A stretch of 64,000 nt of DNA, taken from positions 1,860,001-1,924,000 of the forward strand of contig NOKP01000003.1 in assembly GCA_002682825.1 (NCBI GenBank). Direction: 5' to 3'. Below the pieces are notes generated by a model. The model was not told the origin of the DNA. It made no database searches and saw only the letters and a program-made list of their open reading frames with translations. Origin of the DNA: Neonectria sp. B-13 (Eukaryota; Ascomycota; Sordariomycetes; Hypocreales; Nectriaceae). Numbering within the stretch: position 1 is the first letter of the stretch; each line of letters starts with the position of its first letter. Below, one piece after another: positions 31,801 through 41,800 of the stretch. A program made the translations under genes and the position numbers.

Positions 31801-32183
31801 TGGAAGCCGGGACTGCGCGGGCTCCGGGGGCTCTGCAGCTGGCCGCCGCGGGGGCTGAGATGGCCGCTGGAGCTCTGCGGACTGAAGGGGCTGAGAGGGC
31901 CTTGCGGACTGCCGTTACTGCGCTGGCCGTGGCCGTGGGGGAGGATGTGCAGCGGGCTCGGCGTTGCGCTGCTCCCGCGGTGCGACGGCGGCGGCGGCGA
32001 GAGCAGAGGTGCCGGGATGAAGGGCGTGGTGGACGTCGTGGGCTGTGGCGACGGCCATCGTGCGAAGCTCTGTCGGGACGAGGAGGACGTTTCGTCGTAG
32101 GGGGCGAAGTCGGAGTTGCGTTGGTGGTTGGTGGAGGGCGGATCGACGCCGTGGAGGCCAAGGTTGTTCCACGACGCAGCCAT
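28858..32183 (-). CDS. Large multi-spanning membrane protein (DUF3433-like)
   Basis: Two exons: 32183-31400 and 31265-28858, giving 1063 aa. Junction CCTGTTGTTG|GTGAGT to AACAG|TCACC keeps frame. The first ~225 residues are Pro/Ser-rich and disordered. About seven hydrophobic segments follow: VVGGFMGTFAVLAVVGEVVM, the SVLAMLW to MPWIVL region, TMVGLFCVLGGLLLPMLY, IVASAVLLAGLWVVFAL, LFILWTFLPTLVFVTIAVFW, MLGWLMPIFTAGLFAI and VLAALLALALMLGVLAL. A large Ser/Thr-containing loop with several cysteines lies between the last two. The arrangement matches the fungal DUF3433 family, whose function is unknown to me. The intron has no in-frame stop, so a retained form would read to a stop at 31038 (381 aa). 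Plasma-membrane location is inferred. Confidence 0.8.
31301..31390. repeat. 45-bp imperfect tandem duplication inside the DUF3433-like gene intron
   Basis: Copies begin at 31301 and 31346 and share TTGGCTCAYCCCGG-type and TTACACCAAA segments. On the coding strand each copy offers donor-like GTGAG/GTAA sequences. Confidence 0.6.
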
Positions 32184-32310
32184 GGCTGGGGGGGGGGTTA
32201 ATTATGAGGTATCGTCGATCTTTGACTGTAAATGGTGTAATAGATTGGATCGTCCTGTGAGTATCCTATTCCTCCCGGCTTGCACACTGCCAATTAATAA
32301 ATACTTCGAT

Positions 32311-32371
32311 GTGGTGGTGGTAGTGGTGGTAGTGGTGGTAGTGGTGGTAGTAGTGGTGGTTGCGACCTCGA
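32311..32371. repeat. GTGGTA/GTGGTG microsatellite
   Basis: About ten degenerate hexanucleotide units, located about 130-190 bp upstream of the DUF3433-like ATG, probably in its leader or promoter. Confidence 0.85.
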
Positions 32372-33226
32372 TTTCGACTTCGACTTCGACTCGGGGCTTG
32401 TAGTCCAGCGCTCAAGACATTGTCGAATAAGTCCCAAAAAGGAGAGGACGCGGAAGAAGAAAACGAGAGAGTGAGTGTGTATGATACAAAGAAACCGAGA
32501 GACAGAGAGAACGAGTGGATTGGGATGAGTCTTCCCCGGATGATGCAAAAGATGGAGGAAGAGGATCGAGTCAACCACACACTCAACTCAACCAGTTGTC
32601 TGTCTAACTAGCCAAATGCTCCTCTCTCCTCTAGCCTACCCGTCGGCGTGCCACTCATTCCTCGACTCCCAATCCAATCCGATCCAATCCAGTCCAATTC
32701 GGAGTAGTCCGGGCATGCGCGTAAGTACTAGGTGGTAGTTTAAACAGGCTAGGATCTAAGCCAAGGTAGCAAGCCAATATTCCTCCCAAAAAAGACACCA
32801 CCCCGTCCGTTTCTGGATCCATCTTGCGCGCACGCGGGCGGTTAAAAATGGGGGGTGAAGGGGGGGCCTGGCTGGTGGCTGCTGCTTTTCTACTACCGAC
32901 TTGGGGGCGTGAACTATTTCGTCGGCTTCAACTGACTGGACTGGCTCGGCGGCTTCGACTGAACTGGAGCGCCTTTTCAGCGGACTGGGCTTTTCGAGCC
33001 TTCATCTGACCTCGACTCGACGGCTTCAAGAACTGACTGGGCCTTCAGCTGACAATGCCACCGCCCCTTGCCATGATCCCTCCTCTGGATCCATCCGGGA
33101 GCGCTGCAGCCATCTCCATCGCCCATAATTAACCGCCCATTATTGATTGATCCATAGCCATAGTACATAGCACGAAGACCGTGGCGCATAAGTCAATAGT
33201 CCGTCAAATATACCTACCTAGGCAAT

Positions 33227-33254
33227 CATCCATCCATCCATCCATCCATCCATC
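33227..33254. repeat. (CCAT)n microsatellite, about 7 units
   Basis: Perfect tetranucleotide repeat in a spacer. Confidence 0.9.
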
Positions 33255-33901
33255 GCTCGCTTGCCTCACCCCACCATCATCACCACCATCACCACCTTCA
33301 CTCACCTTCACCACTGACACCACCACTGACACCACCACCACCACCAACACCGTTCTGTCCGTCCGCCCTCACCACACTCATACACCACACGCGCTGTCTG
33401 TCGCCCGTCCCACCCACCACCCTCCCTCCCTCCCGATCCAAGCCAAACCAAACAACTCACCAACCCGACACGATGCAGAAAAGGCGTTCGTCCCATGCCT
33501 TCGTCTTCCCTGTTCCTTGTCCCTTGTCCCTTGTTCCCTCAGCCCTTGACCCCATCCCATGTCCTTAACCGCCAACCATGCATCCTCTGCTGGCTCCGTC
33601 CTAACCGCCCAGGCGCCGCCACGACGTGCGCACTTGGACGCCTCGGGGCATGGCAAGCCAGCATGTCGTCTGGCTTCGCGTCTATCTACGAATACAGACC
33701 GAGCAAAACTGCATTCGTACATGTCACTCGCTCCTCACCCGGCCCCGTTCATCCCGTCCCATCAGTCACCCACGCTGGAGCTGACGAATCCAACTCCACC
33801 ACCAAAGGAGGCGTCGAAGACTTCATCTCCATTCTCCATTCTCCATCTCTCCCGTCTCCGTCTCCATCTCCCGTCCCGGTCTCTGTCTCCGTCTCCCATC
33901 T

Positions 33902-33951
33902 CCCGTCTCCCGTCTCCCGTCTCCCGTCTCCCGTCTCCCGTCTCCCGTCTC
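33902..33951. repeat. CCCGTCT minisatellite, about 7 units
   Basis: A perfect 7-bp tandem repeat, with degenerate CTCCATCTCC/CCGTCTCC relatives to its left from about 33830. One strand is pure pyrimidine except for G. Confidence 0.85.
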
Positions 33952-35592
33952 CATCCTCCATCTCCCAGTGCACATAGTTACACACTCGCCGCGATAACCA
34001 CCAAGCACAAGCCAAGACTCTTCCATCCCTCCATCCATTCTTTCGTTCCTCCCCGAAAACCTTCATTCTCGATCTACTAATCGACAGTCTAGGCTTCATC
34101 CAGTCCCGCCACCCTTCCCTCTAGACCAAATAGTCTGCATTCACTCCACCGGTACCACCGGCCAGTAGCCTCGTCCTTGTCCGTTGCCCACACTTCCCGG
34201 GCGACCACGCAACCCAACCACACCACCCGCAGGTCCCTAGCCCCAGCGCCCCAGTACGCTTCCAGGGCACGAAAGGCCAGACCCTCGATGGACCGCGAAA
34301 TACTACGCCGCACCGTTGGCGCCGCCGCCATAGCGCCTTTGACCGTCAAGGTTTCTGCAACGGGAAATTACTCGAGCCCATGCATAGCTTGTGCACCCTC
34401 GCCCGTCATCGCTCGCTCCGACCCTCCGCTGCCTCCGTCCTCTTTTGATCTTCTCCATCTCCTTTTCCCTCCCACTAAACGTTGCCACGAAGAGCAATCA
34501 CAGGTACGAATACCCCGTCTGCCTGCTTCGGCAGAGCCCAGTTTAGCATCTAGTCCCAATGCCTGCTGCGGACTATTAAACCAGTGGTGGTGGTGTGCAG
34601 CACGTCCATCAGCCCTATCAACATGTCACCCATCCATCGCCTGATCGGGAAGTCTACCAAAGGGAGTAAGTTAGTTAACCCAGTCCCATCACTGGCAGAA
34701 TCAACTCATCTCATACGGATACGCTGGAGTACATACAGCATCACTCATCTTACTCTAGAAAGTCTGATCAGTCCATTGTATCTTTTTTATGTATTTTAAC
34801 GTATTTGTTCGTGTGCTGGACTCCACTTCAACAACTGCACAATCACAACCACCGCCACAACCATACATCTTCCCCACGTGGGCCAGTCTGGCCCCGTCTC
34901 CTTCACATAAACGTACAACAATGCCACGAACAGTCCACACATGTCAACCCGAGACGCCATACAAATGACCCTCTCTAATATACAATTCAACATGCCTGCC
35001 GGACTTGCTCGCCCACGTTGTCTCTCCTCTCTGGATCTGTTCATTGCGTCCATGTAGCCAAAGCATTGATCACTGTCTCTTGGTTTCCCAAAAGCGCTCT
35101 CCTTACGCCTTGTCACCAGACCATCCCACCTCTTCCGTATCAACCACAGAGCTCTCAAAAAGAAGTAGAAAATAAGGGAACCAAAAAGCATTAAAAAATA
35201 TGCCCAGGTCGCCAGGATGGAGCCGTAAGAATAATAAATGAGGGGGCTCTACCCCTTTGCGTGGCGCCAGGCATGGGGAGGTAATGATGTTTGGTCGGAG
35301 CAACCGACCCGCAAGTCTATACCGGGGATGCGATTCCCGCACTTTTGGTGGCAAGGGCGGAGAAACAGCTAAAAGGAAACATTTCGCGTCGAGGGCTCAT
35401 GGTCGCGGTCTATCGGCGGAGCCCCGTTGTGTTTGGCGAGGCGATGCTCCCTCGAAAGACGAGCACCGGGTGGTAGTTGCAGCTGTCCACCGAAGAAGGG
35501 TATCGAAGTGTGAAAGAAAAATAAAAGGGAACAGAGTGCAGCAATAGCAGAGGTGTGATATGCAACTGATGAGGCAAATCAGCTTCATGTCA

Positions 35593-38500
35593 TCAGTTCC
35601 ATCCCAAAGAGTTCTCGGCGGCAACGGGAGGCGAGATGTACGCCGTCCTCGCAGAGTTGCCCATGCCGCTGCGGCCGCTGCCGTGGCTGTCACGGCCAAA
35701 ACGACCTGCCGCGTTGTCAGCGGCAACACCTCCGTAAGACGAGAAGTCCCGGCTAAGGAGTGCGCCACCCATCATAGCAGGGCTGCCGTTGCCGGCGTAT
35801 CCCATTTCAGACGAGCGTTGGCTGCTGCCAATAGAGCTGGCACGGCGATGACCCTGTTGCTTCTTGCGCTTGTAGCGGCGGGCCACGAGGAACATGGCAG
35901 CACCGTACATGACACTGATGCCGAAGACACCCATTGCAATACCGGCAGTAGTAGCCTTGTCCTTGGAAGACTGGTTACCCGTGCCGTCGTTGCTGAAGCC
36001 ATCATTCTGGGAGCTATCGGTGCTGTCCGAATTGCTGCCACTGCCAGTGGAGTCCCCACCAACGTTACCGAAGAGATCAATCTTGGTGTTGATGACCGAA
36101 GTCAAGTTCCGCACAATCTCCCGATCGTTGTTGTACAGAAGCGAGTTAGGAGTCGTGAGATCCATCTGAAGATTGTCGACCATGTTCTCAGGGTAGTACA
36201 CCTCAGCAATAGCTGTGATGTATCCCCACTTAGACCGGGTGTCATATGGCACAATCTTCTTAACCAGGATGCGGTCGGTGGAAAAGCCACCGCCTTCGGC
36301 CAGTGCGTTAGGGAGGTACTCGAAGACTTGGGCAGCAGCAACTGTGTTCTTGGCCACGAAAACGTAGTTCAAAGGGAACAAGAATCCAATCTGGATGAGC
36401 GTGGTGCCCTCAGGGATAGGCTGGTCAGGATCATCAGGGAGGATAACCTTGGGGATGTTCTTGGGCAGACCAGTGCCGGTAGCAGTCGAGGTTTCCATTG
36501 ACTGAGTGTTTGTAGGCTCGAAGACAATGGTGGTAGGAAGCCAGCCCTCGGTGTTGCTGAGCGTGGCAGTGGGTCGAATGCTGGTTACCGGGTCTGCTGC
36601 CGATGGGACGACTGAGGTCTGAACAGGAGGCTCAGAAACAGACTCCGTAGCGGGCTTGGAGGGAACAGCCACGGAGGTGGCAGTTGGCTCGTCAGCGGCA
36701 GTTGTACCCTCGGCCACAGTCGTGGGAGCAGTCTCGGTAGCCTTCGAAGAGTCATCGGTCGTCTCGGTGGCAGGGAGATCAGTAGCCTGAGAAGCGGTAT
36801 CCGAAGCAGTGCCCGAAGCAGTGGTGTCTTCGACAGCCGTGGAGTTGATGCCAGACGCGGCAGTGGACTGGCCAGTACCAGTCGCGGTCGGATCAGTAAC
36901 AGCATCTGACCCCGTGGTAGCATCCGGCGCGCTAGTGGTCACGGCAGTACCAGCAGTCCCTGTGGATTCAGGGGCAGTAGTATCAGTAGGGTTTGTAGTC
37001 TCCGTAGCGGCAGGGCCTGTGGTGTCCGTAGGGTTCGAAGTCTCGGTAGCAGCACCGGTAGTCTCAGTCGGGTTCGAAGTCTCAGTAGGAGCAGGGCCAG
37101 TGGTATCCGTCGGGTTCGAAGTCTCGGTAGGAGCAGGACCAGTGGTATCCGTCGGGTTCGAAGTCTCGGTAGGAGCAGGGCCGGTGGTATCCGTCGGGTT
37201 CGAAGTCTCAGTAGGAGCAGGGCCGGTAGTGTCAGTCGGGTTGCTGGTCTCAGTCGCCGCAGGGCCGGTAGTATCAGTCGGGTTGCCGGTCTCCGTAACC
37301 GCAGGGCCGGTAGTATCAGTCGGGTTGCTGGTCTCTGTAACCGCAGGACCAGTGGTGGCAGTTGGGTTGGACGTCTCCGTGATATCAGTCGCGTTTGAGT
37401 CAGTGGTCGCAGTAGGGTCTTCAACGAGGGCCGACGTAGTGACATCAACGGGAAGAGAGACTGAAAGAGAGACCGAAGGAGTGAGGGTCAACGATGGGAG
37501 GAGGCCGGTCTGAGTCTCGTCGGGAGTGGTGCTCTGAGTCTCATCGGGAGTGGTGCTCTGAGTCTCTTCGGGAGTGGTGCTCTGAGTCTCTTCGGGAGTG
37601 GTGCTCTGAGTCTCTTCAGGAGTGGTGCTCTTAGTCTCGTCGGGAGCGGTGCTCTTAGTCTCGTCGGGAGTCGTGCTCTGAGTCTCCGAAGGATCACTGG
37701 TCTCGGTCGGGTCAGGCAAGACGGAGGTCAGAACAGAGCTGATGAGACTCTCAACTGGGTCCAACAAGCCAGAGGTGGTTGCGGCGGGCTCCTCACTCTG
37801 AGTTTCAGAGACCTTAGATTCGTCGGAGGTCGTTGCGACGGGCTCCTCGTTCTTGGTCGTGGTGGCTTTGGTCTCGTCGGAGGTGGTCTTGACAGGGTCT
37901 TTGGTCTTAGTCTCAGTGGCCTTGGACTCATCAGAGGTTGCCTTGGCAGGCTCTTCACTCTTAGTGTCGGAAGCCTTGGTCTCGTCGGAGGTAGTCTTGA
38001 CAGGCTCTTCGGTCTTAGTCTCGGAAGCCTTGGACTCTTCAGAGGTCGTGGCAGCGGGCTCCTCGCTTTGAGTCTCGGTGGCCTTGGACTCATCAGAGGT
38101 TGCCTTAGCGGGCTCTTCACTCTTAGTGTCGGAAGCCTTAGTGTCGTCCGAGGTTGTCGCTACAGGTTCCTCACTCTGGGTCTCGGAGGCCTTGGTCTCA
38201 TCCGAGGTGGTCTTTGCAGGCTCCTCAGTTTGTGACTCGGCATCAGAAGTTTTGGTTGCCGCCTTGGAGGTAGGGTCTTCTGTCGTGGCGTCAGAGCTGT
38301 CGGTACTGGAAGCAGTCTTGTCCGCGCTGGTAGGATCCGCAGACTTGTCCTGAGAATCCGATGTCGTCTCAGCAGAGCCCGAAGTTTTGGTCTTGGTGGT
38401 ACCCTCTTCAGTAGTTGTGTCGCTGACCGTGACAATGCCTGTCGGAGCAAGAAGAATGCCCGTGTCGGTTTCGGAGGTACTGGCGCGTTCGGTCGACGTG

Positions 38501-38826
38501 GATGCGTCCTCAGACTCGGTAGAGGTGGGCTGGAGAATGATTTTGGGAACACTGCCCGTGGCTCCGATGGAATCGGATTCGGATTCGGGTTCTTTACTCA
38601 AGAGTTCCGAAATCGCGTCACTCATGCTCTGTCGCTTCGTGGTCGATGAGCCATCGGTGGAGACAGTGGACTCGGAGGCAGGCAAGCTCTCGGATGAGGT
38701 GATAGTCGAATTGGTGATCTCTCGCTTGATTTGACGGGGGAAGTAAATGCGGTTGTGGTTGCCCTCTGCAACGGATGTCGTTGCAAAGGCCAAGGCAACT
38801 GCCAGAGCCCAAGATTTCGGGTGCAT
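35593..38826 (-). CDS. MSB2: Signalling mucin Msb2
   Basis: A single exon of 1077 aa. The signal peptide is MHPKSWALAVALAFATTSVA. A ~700-residue Ser/Thr/Pro mucin region holds three repeat families of 18, 8 and 14 residues. The conserved Msb2 juxtamembrane domain follows (IPKVILPDDPDQPIPEGTT, GFLFPLNYVFVAKN, QVFEYLPNAL, YITAIAEVYYP). Next come one membrane span (about residues 958-981, TTAGIAMGVFGISVMYGAAMF), the stop-transfer RRYKRKK and a ~95-residue Gly/Ser-rich tail ending ENSLGWN. Msb2 senses surface and osmotic cues and feeds the Cdc42/Ste50/MAPK branch; in plant pathogens it is needed for appressorium or invasive growth. Basic pairs (IKRE, TTKRQ) near the N-terminus could be processing sites. 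A very long upstream spacer suggests complex regulation. Confidence 0.92.
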   Translation of the reverse strand: MHPKSWALAVALAFATTSVAEGNHNRIYFPRQIKREITNSTITSSESLPASESTVSTDGSSTTKRQSMSDAISELLSKEPESESDSIGATGSVPKIILQPTSTESEDASTSTERASTSETDTGILLAPTGIVTVSDTTTEEGTTKTKTSGSAETTSDSQDKSADPTSADKTASSTDSSDATTEDPTSKAATKTSDAESQTEEPAKTTSDETKASETQSEEPVATTSDDTKASDTKSEEPAKATSDESKATETQSEEPAATTSEESKASETKTEEPVKTTSDETKASDTKSEEPAKATSDESKATETKTKDPVKTTSDETKATTTKNEEPVATTSDESKVSETQSEEPAATTSGLLDPVESLISSVLTSVLPDPTETSDPSETQSTTPDETKSTAPDETKSTTPEETQSTTPEETQSTTPEETQSTTPDETQSTTPDETQTGLLPSLTLTPSVSLSVSLPVDVTTSALVEDPTATTDSNATDITETSNPTATTGPAVTETSNPTDTTGPAVTETGNPTDTTGPAATETSNPTDTTGPAPTETSNPTDTTGPAPTETSNPTDTTGPAPTETSNPTDTTGPAPTETSNPTETTGAATETSNPTDTTGPAATETTNPTDTTAPESTGTAGTAVTTSAPDATTGSDAVTDPTATGTGQSTAASGINSTAVEDTTASGTASDTASQATDLPATETTDDSSKATETAPTTVAEGTTAADEPTATSVAVPSKPATESVSEPPVQTSVVPSAADPVTSIRPTATLSNTEGWLPTTIVFEPTNTQSMETSTATGTGLPKNIPKVILPDDPDQPIPEGTTLIQIGFLFPLNYVFVAKNTVAAAQVFEYLPNALAEGGGFSTDRILVKKIVPYDTRSKWGYITAIAEVYYPENMVDNLQMDLTTPNSLLYNNDREIVRNLTSVINTKIDLFGNVGGDSTGSGSNSDSTDSSQNDGFSNDGTGNQSSKDKATTAGIAMGVFGISVMYGAAMFLVARRYKRKKQQGHRRASSIGSSQRSSEMGYAGNGSPAMMGGALLSRDFSSYGGVAADNAAGRFGRDSHGSGRSGMGNSARTAYISPPVAAENSLGWN
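36975..37385. repeat. 42-bp coding minisatellite in MSB2 (14-aa units)
   Basis: About ten units encoding TETSNPTDTTGPAP-like repeats on the minus strand; the four central units are nearly identical at DNA level. Confidence 0.85.
37506..37690. repeat. 24-bp coding minisatellite in MSB2 (8-aa units)
   Basis: About seven to eight units encoding ETQSTTPD-like repeats on the minus strand. Confidence 0.85.
37790..38235. repeat. 54-bp coding minisatellite in MSB2 (18-aa units)
   Basis: About eight diverged units encoding KTTSDETKASETQSEEPV-like repeats on the minus strand. Confidence 0.8.
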
Positions 38827-41800
38827 TTTTCCGGTCTTTCTTTTTTATTTATATACGATGATAGGGATGTAACGATAGCCGTCGGATAGACGTGGAGTAT
38901 GCTTTACTGTTGTCAGTGGGCTAGAAGAAACCAGGAAAGCCGTGAGGAACCCACTGTCAGGAGCAAATGTAGCGAATGTACTTGACAATAATGTCAACGA
39001 GTGTGATCTGTACATTGTCAGTCGAGAACCCTTGGCAAGTTATCAACAGTCCCCAACGCCGTGGGATAGCGAATAACATAATCCCCCGTACGCTTTCCTG
39101 AATTTCGTTCACCACGAAACGAGACCACGTCGGATTGCAGCAGATAATACTCACATATAGTGTGCGTAGAGCGTATATGCGGTTTTTGAAACACGATAAA
39201 GGAGTGACTTGACGACAAATCGTCAAATGGGGTTCCAAAGCAGACGCAAGGTCGTCAAAATGAGGACTGTCCGTGACAGGTTGTTTGTCGGTCGTTATCT
39301 GATGGGATCGGATCGCGGGGGCGTCGAAATCATTCGTATGCCGGCATTTGCTATCCGCGAGACCTCCAGAGGTCCTACAGTCGGCCAGACATCAACCAGG
39401 GGAACACGGAGACGGCTCTCGAGGATCGGCTTGAACGCGCGGGGCGTTGTCGGGAATCGAAGGAGGGCGGACGACGACGCCTTGGAAACTTGTCGGAGGA
39501 GGTGAGGTCGGTGTGGAGAGGAACGAGAGGAAGGGAAGGGAAAGGGCTGGAGAAAAGAAGGGACAGCGACAGGGCCAAAAAGAAGGAATGAGGGCGAATG
39601 GGGAGGTGGCAGGCATGGAAACACGACAGGGACGAGGGGTGGAGCGCGCAGGGGAGGGAGGGTGGGAGGTTAGGGAGAAAGCCAAGGGAGCAAAGAGTGA
39701 AGACGGGCGTGGATGTCGGCCAAGGCCATGTGCGAGGGTGAGCAGGCTTGGATCGAGAGAGGCGCAGGGCCCGGTAGCCACGATGGGGTCCTCGCCTCCT
39801 CTAGGCTCTACTTAGGGCCGCTGGGAAGTCTCACCTCTGGGGTCACTTTGAATGGGGGGCTTGTGATGGACTCACGACAGTCGCCCACTATGACGAGGTA
39901 CACGAGGCGGGCCGGGCAGATACGAGACCTGTCGGTGCATGCGGACGCCACGCAACATGTACCCGAGGCTGCTGCTGGAAGTCCCGGACTTTTGGGGAGA
40001 CATGCGGATGGGTCGATGGGGAGAAACGGAGAGAAGCCGCAGGGATGATGAAAAATGCCCCCTTCTCCACCACCCTGGTTCATTGTGTCGGCGGAAAGGT
40101 CGCTGCTCGGCCTCGTCGCCCACCTTCTGGGGGATGGGATCGCCCAGGCACAGGCACAGACTCGGAGTCACCCCAAAGCTACCTGACCAGCGCCCCAGCG
40201 CACGCGATGTGGTGACGGGTGGGCTAGCACAGAGAGCCGGGCGGGCGTGGAAATTGCCCAGGCAAGCATTATCGAAAGGGGGTTGGCCTACCGAAGGGGG
40301 TCGAGCGTGCCAGGGTGTGGCTGCTTGCCCGTTCCCTTGTCTCGCAGCTCGCAGGCACAACGGCGTCACAGACAGAGTGCATGCGGTGCAGTAATAAACA
40401 GAGTATTCGTACTTCGTACTTTGCACGCGACAAGTGTGATCTTCTCCATCATGTCTCTCTCTCTCTCTCTCTCTTTGTCACTCACTGCCGGCAGCTAGCT
40501 CGTATGTTGCACAGGTTCTTTGTGGTATTCGTACGAACATGACTGCGTTCTCTTGGTCCTGAATGTGAGGCTCTCTTTGCCCTGTGGTGCAGCGCGTTGG
40601 GAATTAGACAGGGCGTGTCGTAGCGTCGGTTCCCAAACACTCGCCGTGTCTCTCATCTGCCGGGGAGCTGGGTCGGGAAGTGCGATTGTGGTGTGGCCGG
40701 GCCTTGTTGCGACTTGCTGGAAGAGTTGCCCTTGGTTTGTGGAATTTGAGGAGGTGTGGGGATTTTACCAGTTGGTGACAAGGGCACGGATGCACAGGCG
40801 CGGAAGAATCGATATGGCCTGTAATTATTGGCTAGTATTGGGGCGATAATACTCACTATGCCCAATAAAGCGATGGTGCAACATGCCAAACCAGGGCTAG
40901 GGGGCTTGGTATTGCATTGCAGCACTGTCGGAGTTCAGTCCCTTTCACTGCTGTGCTGCTCCGGGCCCGCACCTCTCACCTTTGGAAGGCGCTGGATAAT
41001 GGTCACTAGTACCCGCACCGTCCGTCTCTGTGTTAGCTGCTGCGCTCTGTGAAGTTGTCGAGGCGAGGTTGTGCGGGAACGTTTGTTTCCAATCCAAGCT
41101 TTGGGCAGGAAAATCCAATCCTCCGGTTTCACAAGGTCCCAGAATCCCTCATTCCCAGTCCCTCTGGAGGCAGCCCGTTGTGCCGGTTGCCGGACACTCC
41201 TCGACAGCGATGGCAGAGGAAACGGACTCCTATCCTCCGCTGTAGTACTACCCATTTGAGGACGGTGATGAGCGACGGCAGGACAGAGGTTGGCATGAAC
41301 ACAGCGAATTGGCAGTCATCTCGCTTGGAATCACACCCAGCAGGCCGGACCTCGCGCGATGCAACCACTGCAGGCACACGATTTCGGTGCGCCATGCCAG
41401 AATTGTGCGGATAAAGGAACGCCAATGTCGATGGGCGCGTGTGCCCGGCTGCTGCAAGAAAGCGGGAGGGAGGATTGAGGAGGGGTCCCTAGGTACGTAC
41501 CTCCGGGCAAGCTCGAGCTGGGCGCTGGTGGATCGGACATTCCACCCAAGAATGGACGGCGCGGGTGCGGGTGCGGGTGGTGGTGGTGCTGATGATGCAA
41601 GATGGAACCCTTCGCAAGCGTTTTGCACGCGGTCAAGCGGCGCGGAAGATACAAGACTTGACCTCGGCGATACCTTGGAGCTCTGCAGCCACTATGCCAT
41701 GTGCAAGGTACCCGGGTCGCAGATTGCCGTACTGCAGCTGGCTACTAGCCTTCAAAGTCTGTGTGCCGGTTAGTATAACTTTGGCAGCTTCACAGCTTCC

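Larger units (their letters stand above)
32184..35592. other. 3.4 kb spacer rich in simple repeats (DUF3433-like promoter, MSB2 3' side)
   Basis: This contains a G run (32190-32199), a GTGGTA microsatellite (about 32311-32371), a (CCAT)n run (33227-33254), a 7-bp CCCGTCT minisatellite (33902-33951) and a CCCACGTGGG palindrome (34873-34882). Frames of up to 173 codons here are products of the repeats. A frame at 34796-35191 (-) has hydrophobic segments; see findings. No confident gene. Confidence 0.5.

Noticed and set aside
33495..34080. 160- and 173-codon plus-strand frames around 33.5-34.1 kb
   Set aside because: Created by the CCCGTCT minisatellite and CT-rich simple repeats.
35240..35360. 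Possible tRNA fragment (GGGGATGCGATTCCC)
   Set aside because: No cloverleaf; the loop lacks TTCRA and no D- or anticodon arm could be fitted.
36809..37513. 234-codon plus-strand frame over MSB2
   Set aside because: A repetitive VSVGFE/AGPVV-type product of the mucin minisatellites on the opposite strand.
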